From: Taenia hydatigena
Lineage: Eukaryota; Platyhelminthes; Cestoda; Cyclophyllidea; Taeniidae
Assembly (NCBI GenBank): GCA_036345935.2
Contig: JADWOT020000008.1
Span: forward strand, 10,329,554-10,393,553
Direction: 5' to 3'
DNA: 64,000 nt
A program made the translations under genes and the position numbers. Numbering within the stretch: the first letter of the stretch is position 1; each line of letters begins with the position of its first letter. Shown piece by piece: positions 51,101 to 63,100 of this stretch. The notes beneath the pieces were generated by a model, which ran no database searches, had not been told where the DNA came from, and saw nothing but the letters and a program-made list of their open reading frames with translations.

Positions 51101-54100
51101 TTCGCATGTGTTGTATACAATTAACAGAAAGTTCTTGGACGTTGAAGGAGAGGCGGTGGACGGCTAAGGAAACGTTCACTTTAAACAAAGATGCCAGTAA
51201 GACACGTTTTTAGAACTCTATTAAGCATCCCCAACAAGATGCAGCTTAACAAGTTCGCAATCAGCTTCCCATATACGGTTTTTCAGTTTGTATCATAGAA
51301 AGATAAAATATCATGGTGGCTGCGCTTATAGATTTTCCTCTGAGAACACGAAATAATAAGCCACTTCACAAAGCAACAATGAACCTAAAACTATGCAGCG
51401 ATGAATAGATAAAGCCAATAAACAATAAAATTAATGAACAAAGAAAAACAAAACCAAAAAATAATATAAACTTTCCGATTAAAACAGCATTTCAACTGCG
51501 GCAGTACATATTGTAAGCTATTCAACTATCTTTTAACCAAATTCAGACAACCACTCAAACTGTTACACAAATGCTGCAAAAAAAATTCGAATGATTTGGG
51601 GATATTAACAAGGTTTACATGACCCCACAATGTATGGAAACTGACGAGCTCAATAAGAAGCGCCAGGAGCTTCTTTGAGTTAATCAGACAAAACATAAGG
51701 ATGGGAGGCAAGGTATTAACAATGGTTGTGTGATTAATTGGTGTGCTTCCCAGGGAACAAAACTAGGGTAAAACAAAGGTGACGGTGAATATTGGGCTTT
51801 TGGAAAAAAGAGATAATGAATTACACTAAAGTCGATATTTTCGAAACGGGAATGTGCGAAACAGTCGTGTTAAGAGATCCTGAAAGATTTTAGAAGGTCC
51901 ATTACCATCACGGTGCCGAAAGCCAGAGGAAAAAGAGAAAGGGGCCAATTAAATGAACCTTTGCAAACTAGGAGTCACGACTTAGAAAAAATGTTAGTCG
52001 AAATTGGTGAGAAACTAGTAAAAAAGTGAGACGCAATTATTCAGCGTTTATGATTCCCGCTGCAATATCTATCGTTAGCAGTAATGATGGTATCACCTTG
52101 CTGCTCAATGAAACCTCTGTGCAAACTGGTTGATCCTATAGGAACTCTGCCCCTTAGCTATGCTGTCGGATGGAATTGGCTTAAATTCGCACTTTGTGGC
52201 ATAGAGAGTAGCCACGAGTGAGAGGGTTTTGCAGCCATGTAAGTGAGTACTCACCCCACCCCCTAACAAGCACAGGAAAAATGGGCAGCAGAAATGGTCG
52301 CCGTCCCTGCGACGACCACAGGAATGAATTAATTAACTTTGTTTATTAACGTAGATCATGCAAAAATGCTGGTAGATCGAATAAATGCCCTAAATACCTC
52401 CTCTAGTGCTGGCACTTGATGATGCACTGGACAGAGAAAAACAGCTACCTCAAATCTATAGTAAATGCTTGGAGTTATTCATCAAAAGCTGATGCGAAGT
52501 ATAAGGATAGTGACTCCGGGCATTTCAAAACCCACGAAAGCATGCACAGAGCAGGGTGCACTCAATAGACAGATTTCATTTTATTCGACTCTCATGTGCC
52601 AACGGGGTAATAATTAGAAATACGTGCATTCGATAAACTTCCGGTGGCTCGCATTTTCCAGGACGTCACTGAGGCAAAAGGGAAAAGCACAATACTGAAT
52701 GTTGTCTCAGGCATTTGAAGTTAATTAAATCCAATCCAATTGAGTAAACAATTCTGTCGGATGAAATAAGCACTTTTGCTTTGTCTAGCAAGGGTTATTA
52801 CAGTCGCATAAGCAGGCGCAAAACGCAGTTCCACACTTGGGCGTACGTGGTGAAAAAGGGGAACCGGAAATCTTCTGGAGACTTATTTAGGGAATTACCA
52901 ATCACAGTAAAACCGGCTACCAAGGCACACTACGTAGGCGAAGTACTGTAATGCAATACAAATATCCAAATAATGCTTAGATTGGCTAGAATAGAAATTT
53001 ATAAATCTACATCTCCCGACATCACCTTTTTCTCACACAAAAACTCGGAGAATAGGGGTATCGGTCTTGTGAGTACACACTAGGTTTGGTTAGAAGGCTA
53101 ATTGAACCTGACCTTAGTGGCAAATAAATGGCATGGGGTGGAAAGTGAGGTTGCCTTTGGGAAAAGGGGATAATTTTATTTGCCGATAAGGACAGCAAAA
53201 ATTAATATTCCCTCAGTATGGGACTGAGCATGAAATGAAACTGTTAAAAGTTACAAAAAAGGTATTAGAAGTCCTCAAACAGAGCTTCAAAATAAATAAA
53301 GCAACAAATGAAACAGTAAAAAAACTTTCATGGAGTGGTCAAACAATAACTACGAGTCAAACTGGCTGTGCCCTTCAGCAAGACAGCAAGGCGGAATTTG
53401 GAGAAGTGCGTAGGGAGACAAACACCTCAAAATACGCATCAACCGAAAAGTGAGAGAAGACGGCTCAGTTTTAAAACATCCCAGCACAGGAAGCGAGATG
53501 ACGAAAACGGCTCAATTGCCTAAAATTTCACCCATCATCACAATGGTCAGATGAAACGTGAAAGATGTGTACAAATGTACTGAACGAAAGGCACATTTTA
53601 GCTAGCTAGTCGATTTTTAAAATACCCTGACATTCCGTTTAATATACAGCTATTTCACTGCACCATGACACAGAAGGCAGTAAGGCTTTCAGAATCACGA
53701 TGATGTGGCAGAATATGATAATGGTCAAGAAACACTTATTAAGTAAGAGAATTAAAGCAATGAGAATGCCATTTTCAATATTGCTAATAACTCAGCACCA
53801 AAAAATTTCATGATGTACGATCCTCGTCAATGTAAGGGAAAATTTCTATTCGGAGAGGCTCGAGATTGGGTTGCGTAGGTTATAAGGATGAGTACAGGTA
53901 GACTCCTATGGATCAGCTACACTGCAACCTGCTAACTAGCAAAATACTTGATTTTTTTCAACTTTTAGAGACTATATAATTTTGCCAATTTATTGAGTCA
54001 CGTAATGGCAAGTAGGGTCGAATGGGCGGAATTTACATGCACGGTGCCGCCAGCAGTGGCGACGGCTACCACGAGTTCGAGTTCCGGCTCCTCAAAGTCA

Positions 54101-57100
54101 GCCGGAGGCGTCCACAAAGAGAGGTGAATGATCTTTACAGCTGTAGAGACGATATCGAGAGGTAAATCGCGGTTAATGACGTCCAGACGGCCGCTACTTC
54201 GACCGCAGTCGCCACTGCCACCCTCAGAAAGGCTGTTTTTCGAGGAAACGGAGAAGTTTCGGTAAGGCTTGAAACCACGCAGTGGGTCCTTGGGACAGTT
54301 CATCTGCAGTACCTGTCATACACACACACGTTATGGGTAGGGCGTGTGACCTTTAAATGATGATTAAATGCTCGAATATTCCTTACTTTCCTGGGCAGAG
54401 ATTGCCCGAAGGTAAAAGCCAATCATTTCAAGGTTGTAAATCAAAATATCTAGAGTTGATTAACGTGTAAAAGCAATTTGCCTGAATTAAAAAGACTAGC
54501 ATTATTCTTCAATTATAGTTTCAACGACGTCCGAGTATGCCTCCCGAATCAAAGCATAACACTGATTGCCAAAGTGCAGACGACAAGTCTACTTCAATTA
54601 AATGCCATTACGACTACGCTGGAAAACAATCACCGGACTCGCAAATTGCTTTGTGAAGAAACAATTATCAAGACTTTATTTAGGGTGAAAAAAATGATAT
54701 GCGGTTTGTAGATTAATATGGCATGCATATTTAAAGAAGCTGTTATTCTTCGCTACAGCATAGGAATGCACAATCATCAGATCGAATAGTTTCACTTGGA
54801 GGAAGACGAGGTAACGCCACCAAAAATTCTATTTTAAATGATAATACGGATAAATTTGGTCAAACGATTGATGCATTGCATAGAATTGAAAAAATTGTAT
54901 TCCAAAATTATGTGTGCTGATTAAACATAAGTGAATCCTGCATTTTAGCAGCCCTAGAATCAGACAGAGTGAATGTTTGGGGAATGAGTTACCTGAACGG
55001 TACCGTTCTCGAATCCCACGACAAGCAGCCGCATGTCAGTAGAGAAGGCAGCGCAAGAGGGTACAGGGCTGTGTTTGACGATGCGGTTAACCGCTTGGAA
55101 GGCACTGGTGGTAGCGGTTGCAGCAGCAGCCTGCTCGCTCGAGGTGGTCCCAACGGCGGTGGGAAGGAGCTGATTTTGGACAGGACGTCGTCGATGACAT
55201 GTGGTGAGCGATAATTCCACGCAATGAAAAGACTGGCAGTCACCCTCCACGCCCAGGCCAGTGGCTTGAGGCAATCGAAACAGTAGCTGCGAGATGGTGA
55301 AAGGGATGATTACTCTACGTTTAATTTCTTAATTCCTAGGATTTATTGCCATGCATAGAACCCGTCTACTAATTAAGGTGGGCTCACTCCTTCATGGAAG
55401 AGCTAGAGTAGAGTGCAGAGCAAGCTTTATGGTCTCTATGATTCAGATGAAAATAAACCACCGGAATGATGGGGCGCTTTGATAATACTGCGTGAATAAA
55501 CAGTATGTTATGGTGAAAAAAACGACGATACCAGCAAAGTGGGAATAGATTGCAGCAAGTGTCAAGTAGAGTAACAACGGATAAACCCAAAACCATCGCT
55601 AAACATTTGATCTTAAAGGAATGACGAGTCCCGCGCACTGAGCTTAATTGATACGCCCCCATTCAAAGAGGCATAGAAATGGAGGAGATAACCTTAAGAA
55701 TTACATAGTTGATATCATGGAAGTCGTTGGAGCCGTGCTGTGTATTTTTAAGGTAAAAGCAATCACTCGAGAATGCCATGACATTTGGAGTGTAAATGGA
55801 AACTTTTGAAGATATCGATATGCACAAAAAGATAAAACAGGTTTGCTAATTTTATCATTGGGGAGGGCCATGGGTGAAGGAGGATGATGGCTTAGCTGAG
55901 CATCCCCAAAATGCATGGGATATCAAGCATTTAAGCAGAGAAAAAAAAAAACAAGATTCAAGCAAAATAGCATTCAGGAATATGAGATTCCTGAAGTACA
56001 AAAATGGACAAATTAACAATTCGAATATTCATGTAAGAAAAAATCCCACAAAAAATCAAACCACCAAAGGAGTTTTAAAGAAACATGCTTGGACGTCTTA
56101 AAAAAGCATTAAAATTATTCGATTTCCTTGCGACCTTCACAGAAAATTGGGAGAGATGAAGGCAGAAATAAACTCGAGTGCTACCACCAACAACCTGAAA
56201 AGGCAAATCACAATGAAAGGCATACATTGTCCTAAAAGTGCACAAAATTAAAACCAATTAATTTTTATCCCCATGATATTTTGCATGTACCCTATGTCTA
56301 CGGTACAGAAGACAGCCGCGTAGCCAATTTAAGTCTTTTTCAGGGTTATGAGAGCCTTCTCAAGACTTCCATTCATGGAGTATGGTCGTCGAGACAGCAA
56401 ATCGACGCGTCTTTCATAGTGTGAGGAGGCACTAAACATTCGGAAGCTGGCTAAATTTAACATCGTTGCTACCAGTGCCGTAAATACAAAACTGATTTTC
56501 TAACCAATTTCTCACAAACATGCGCTATGTTTTTGACAACTGGTTGCCAGAAATCGTGTCGGAAACAGGTTGGTTGAGCTTAAAAAGGGAATATTCCTAA
56601 AATCCACACGTCCATCTAGTTTTCAAGCGGTAGCAATATTGGAGGTAATAAAACCTGAAGTGTAGTGTCAAGTGAAATGAGGAAAAACTTCGTTGTTGTC
56701 GATGTTACCTAAATCGAAACAGCTCATCAATGAAAAAAATAAAAAAATTATTAAATTCTGCTTTTGCGTTAGAAACGATAAGTAGGGCACTAGCCTTCCA
56801 TTAGCAAAATACCCGATTTTACTTGGTGGTTCACACAAATTTTTAATTATTTCCTAAAGTCTTTTACAAGAACTACTAGTAGAAAAGTTAAGAATGAATG
56901 AAGAAGGGGCTAAGGGTGATTACATGTGGTTATTGATTCGCCGGCCTGGTTTCAAGGAGTCTTACGAAAATAATAAAGTTTATGCCAATTAGTGTTTGGA
57001 TGCCATTTTTAGATCCGCAAATACTCTCGACCTAAGGAAAAGATTATTAAAAAACATGGAATACTTTTAAATGGCACGAACCCTGCGAATGATTCTGCAG

Positions 57101-60100
57101 GGTGCTGAGACACTTCAGGAATAAGAAATAGGATTCGAAACGGTCAGGGCACCATCATGGGGCAAGCCATGTAGGATGTGAGTAGAGAAAAGCCTCACTT
57201 AAAAAATGCACGTAACCATTCTTCAACCAACAAAAATAGGTGCGGGATCAAATAACGGAGAAGAGAGGTGGTCTAGCATCATATGACTACACGAATGCGT
57301 TAGTTCGAGTGCGACGACCAATTCAACTCTGAGGGAACAGACGTGACGAAGTTCCCAAGGTAGTCATTTACTGCCACGTATTTACAGACTTCGTCAGAGC
57401 CCGTGAGGGTTCCATAAATTTTTCCACATTAAGAAAAGTAATTCTCAACGGTATCAGATTTCACGCTGATAAGACAAACAAAATATTTTGGTGATAAATG
57501 GAGAGGCTGACCTGGAGACTGCAACTGGCCTTGATACGTCCAATGGCATAGAACTCGCCTCGTGTTCCAAAAACCACACTGTAGACGTTGGCCCATAGGG
57601 GAAAGGGTTGTTCGCGCACAAATGCCGCCACATTCACTGACTTCTCGAGCCAGCCACGCCGCTGACGCGAAGGAGAACAGTCTCCCGAAAGAATCGGCGA
57701 CATATTCTAAACAATAACAGCGACCGAAAAAAGAAAATCGTTTACAAATCGCACTCTCCCAGGAGGGAAGAAATGTGATGCCTTAACATCAATTAAATTC
57801 ACCGACGTGTATTTCCAACTGGAAGGTAAGCAACGGTTTGAAAACATTTGCTAAGCTTTGAACTCATCTGTGCATGGGCAAATGAGAAGACCTTACTTGA
57901 CATTATCCTTTAGGATTCATTGTCTTAGATTATACTGAAACAAACCTTAAACTTCAAGTAGTAACACTGCCTTAGAATAGGCAAGAGCATAAGAAGCATG
58001 CAAAGGCAGATGACGAAGAATAAATGAACAAGTACCCAAGAAACGAGTGCCTTGGTTTACTGATTGTCTCTTTCATTCACTCGGCTGACACAAGCGCAAA
58101 GGGCTACGTGGTGTAGCCCTTGCGTTACCCGGTTCGTAGGAGGGATAATTCGAAGTCGATAGACACCTCATCAGAATCTGCTGCATATTTAACAGGCCGC
58201 ACCGAACCAATGCATTCCAATAAGATTTAGCCACTGTATTGCGAAAAAAACTTCCGAGGTACATAAACATATACTCATTCTAAAAAGATGCTGTATCAAT
58301 TCCCATAGTCAATTGTCTAAACATAAGCATTGAATGATCCAATGTAATAAGGTTTTTAACAAAGTAATGCAAATATTCGCAATCCGGGCATTAAACTAAA
58401 GTGTATAAGCACTCTGTTGACTTCGCAGTGTTCATGTCCTCCTCTAAAGCTTACAAATAATCTTAATATGCCAGTACAGAAAAGCTTTAGATCTGAATGA
58501 CCTGACCGAAATCACTCGTAATCGGTGTGAAGGACATAACAAGAATAACTGACCGCATAGCAATAAATATGATCATGGAGATATTGACACACTTTAGCCA
58601 GAATTCAACCAATCATATGTATTAAGCTAGTCGTAGTTGGATATGCTTGATGTTTTACACGGCGTGGATAGTTATTTTACCTGAAACGTAAATATGGTCA
58701 TCCCCATACATCATGAGTTGCAGTGATTACCGGTAAAAGCGAAAGTGAAATACATGTTGAATAAAAACCTCCCACCCACTCCTGAAATCTGGTTCCCAAA
58801 CACACAAGCTTTATGGGGTTCAGTAGGTTAAAGCTGCGCTAACATCAAGAATAAGGGTTTGTTGACAGTAGCACAAGCAAAAAATAGGCACATGTGTCCT
58901 GTACTTAAGAAGACCGTACAAGAAAACACGCGAAACATGGAGCCAGTAACCATGCTATAATTTACAAATATCACGGTAGTAAAGTAATAAAAAATCTGGG
59001 CTTTGGTGGTCGTGCCCCTTAGAGGTCAAGACAGAAGTGGCCAATATACACTCTGCTCTTTATGTCGATCTAATTGATATTAAACGCCAAACCGCCACAC
59101 TCTAGATTGATTGCTAAAATCATCATGCTAATCCAGTTGTGTTTATTGGTAATTTGCGCAACCAACAGGTACACGATATTTAAAACAAGTTTAGTAAACA
59201 CCGCGCCGAAATAATGAAGATAAATGACAAGAAACATCAACAACCAGTTACGAGCACACAAGGATCAAAGTGCACATTCGATGTAATGCACTGTCCATCT
59301 CTGAAGGCAACACCACACCAACGTGAGAATAGTTTCAACATCCAGTAGATGAAACACGTGCCGAATATACGAATCGGAAGTCTAAACTTTGCAACCTACA
59401 CCTGGATGTACGCGATGGTGCCGCCCCGTCAAGCCCTTCTATACCGCTAATAAGAAAACTTATTATTAGACATATACGTCTTGTGTGCTTTCGGGGGAAC
59501 GGTAGCGCAAAAATTTAGGCGCAGGTAAGTTTTATAAGGCTTGATAAATAAAAGATAATGTGCTATCTCTAGATCTTTGTATAAATGCAAAGTTGATTAC
59601 GCGAACATTCCAGCTTCCATATAGGCGGCATAGTTCTATTTTCAATTCAATGCCCTTCTCTGTTGAAGCCATAGGCTTCAGCGATGACTAAAGGCTCTAA
59701 GGAAAATGAAAACAGCTCGGAACAACCAAAGTCTGCCAATATTTTTTCAAATATACACGCATCATTACTTGATTCTAGCTACATTTGTGTCAATAAAAAA
59801 GTAGCTTTACGAGACTGCAATTTCTGAAGTCGTAATGTGTATCTGAGGCTCTGATCACACCTCAAAACTTCTGGTGTCCAGCTATTATGAGGCAGCAGAC
59901 AAAAGACGCATGGAGGGGATGGGAGACTGATGGTCTCACCGTGGACTGTGGCTCCTTGGGGGAGGGCCAGTGGAACTCCCAGGCCTTGACAACACCGTCC
60001 TCGGCGGCGGTTGTCACGGCGACGAGGTCAAAAGCGTGTGAGGATCCAGCGGGGGAGGTTGTAGGCGTTGCCGCGGGAGAACGGCAGAAGCCATAAGGTG

Positions 60101-63100
60101 AGAGGCGTACGCTCGTCACCGAGGTGCCGTGGGCGCACACATCGAAGATCTTGCAGCGCTCCGGTAGGCTCCATATCTATAGCCAAGAGAAAAACCCGCA
60201 TCAAGGTCGTAAACGATCCACACCGTTGTCTTATACACAATTAATAGAGAGAGTATGATTGAGTAATCCAGCGATTTCATGCACTGCTCAACGTTTAATA
60301 TTGAATTTATTTCATAGCTAAAGTGACCGTTTCATTGGTGCCAATGTTGTGAGATGACCTTGACACTATTCGTTTTTGTGCCAATAGATACAGAGTAAAA
60401 ATCAAACTCAGACTCATATTTCGCCAAAACTTCAAATTGGGCCAGGACCCACGTGAAAAAAAAAGAGATGGAGTCCCGAAACAAATAGCCGAGAACCTGA
60501 ATGACTGCTCCATTCCTTGCTATTTCCCCAAATGGGTACCACCTTTTAATGGCATCAGCAATGGCTGATTGTGTGCGAAGTAGGCAAATGGAAACATAAG
60601 GTGAGATGAAAACGGAGGCGACTGGGAATAGCTTTTAATCATGAACAAAGTGCTTCATAAAATTGGGAGCCACAAGCATGTGTCCCGTTGGGAAGGGATA
60701 ATAGATTGCAAAGGGGATCATTTTAACAATCACAGTGAAAACTTGCCTCAGTCGCTTCATTCGATTATTAAAAACGGAAGACCTCGTTTGGCTATCTCAT
60801 ATCTCAGGACTATCTCAGCGTCAGATGTGCGGTATATGCATGGACTCTCACCACACCATTCGCAATTTAGGCCGCAAATCGAGTTATAGTGTCATGATGC
60901 GGCTAAATTTAGACCGTATATGCATCTCTTCAGAGATGAAATCAATCACCGCAGCCTTGTTTGCATCTCATTCATGGATCGGCGTCAAATAGCTACGTCA
61001 TATGCAAACGCAAGGCGAGTGAAAAAGGGGTTATATCAAAGTTTTATACAGCACAAAATTGATCGCGACAGACCAAAAAACGCAATGTGGACGCTCGCAA
61101 CTTCATTCCATTAGCAAACTCGATTCCTAGAGCATACTGTGCAATAAAACGAGGGAACAGGATTCAACAATTTACTTGAGTTGAATGTACGGGGCATTCG
61201 TCGGGTTCTTATACAGAGATTAAAGGTAAAAAGATACTTTTGTGGAAACATAAATCTAAATTCCCTCGGCAAAGCATAAGCACACGAACCTGCAGGAACG
61301 AAGTGGTTCAGCAAGCAGGCCGAAAGATAGCGTGCATTCAAGTGGAATTATATGTACGGACTGACTACATAAGGCACACCGACAGAATCGGCTAATGTGG
61401 ACCTGAGATAAGGGTGAGGGCGATGGCACGCACTCCCTTCCCCTCCCTAACACACGGAGCTCGTTAAGTTGACAAATAAATGCAAGATCAATAAAGGAGG
61501 AAAACAATGCTATTCGGTGCGAGAAAAGCAAATGCCATCGACACAAATCAAGTGAAGTAACCTTTCCGTTCCCACAGATGGCAAACATAAAGGTAGGGCA
61601 AAAGCATAAGTGCACTAATCGAGCAAAACGGTAGTCAATTCCCTCTGACCACTCGAGGGAACTTAAGCACTTTAGCAAAGCTGAGGCACATCAACTATGG
61701 AACGTACTTTGTAAACAAGTGACATTTAGCTTTCAAATTTGAAATAATAAGCAACCGGTAGTGGTTAGTTGCATAGGAGAGAAAACTAATTGTGGAGCAA
61801 AAATTTATTCCGAAGATTGGGGAGCGGTTACGGCAAAGCAGCAGTATCTGAAGGGCGGAATGCGTTATTAATTCTAATTGCTCATTTTTGCGTGATTAAT
61901 ACATAACTTCAAAGAAAGGGGTACGGAAGAGCTATTAAAACCCAAAAGGAAAGACAGTATCAGTACAACACAGTAAACGTGGAAACGAGTTGAACGTACG
62001 ATTGCGCGTCCGATGGTGAGGCCAGCAGCAATGAGACAGAAGTTGCCGAAGGGTTGACTGTCCAAGGTGGTGATAGTGGTCGAGGGTGGACAAGGCAGGC
62101 AAAATTGCACGCGACTTGCTGTCACAATAGTTTCGGGATTCTGCAGATCCTCCACGTTCTCAGGCAACTTGTTCTCGAAAGCCCACACCTACGGGGACGC
62201 AAGAATGGTAGGGTAATCCATATGTCTTTACAACGCGTACAATAATAATTACCTCCATTTGAATAGCTTAATAATGTAGCTAGGTAATCACAAATCGTAA
62301 ACTGGGAGTTTATCTAGTCATTCAGAAGCTTGCTTAGTATAATTGGTACCTTTGTTAGTGTTATCGGATTGGGACGAATTTCTTTATAGGTTATATTAAA
62401 GTGGGTGCATAAGCATTTCTGCCAACGAATGGACTTTCACATTGAACACAAAGGATTTTTGCTCCCGTAAATTCCGACTTCGAATTCACTTTAGTACATA
62501 AGGCACACTTTTGCTTTAGCAATAATGCATTGATTTGACAATGATGCCAGTGATGGATTTTGGGTGATTTTTACGGAGGAAAGCCTCCGAAAATGTAAAT
62601 CGCATTCCGATTGATTAAATTCTGCAATGCATGAAACACTGGGCATCGACAAAAAATTAGCTATGCCTGGAGAATCGAATGTGTTGCGAAAATGTTGCGA
62701 TATCGTCTGAATCTAGTTTACCTGCAGGGAGCACCTTGATTAAAAAAAGCATTTAAAACAAATGTGCCCCACAATTATGAGCAATATGGAAGGAGCTTGA
62801 GAAGTAGAGATCAATAAGATCAAAAGACTGCAAATCACCAAAAAAGTTGAAGCATATGGAGTCGTTTTTTGCTCTAAATTGCTAATAGAAAGCTCACACA
62901 CTTATGTACGTGAATTTTGAATAAAATGCCAGTGGCAAGGAAACATAATGTCGACATAAATTTAACACACCCTAGTTTTCTCTACTGAAATTTCGATCGT
63001 TGTTGCAACTGACGCTGTAAAGAAAAATTATTGCAGCAAATTAATATCACAAATAGGAAAACACGCCAGTAAATACACCGAGGAAAAGCGACTCTGCTAT

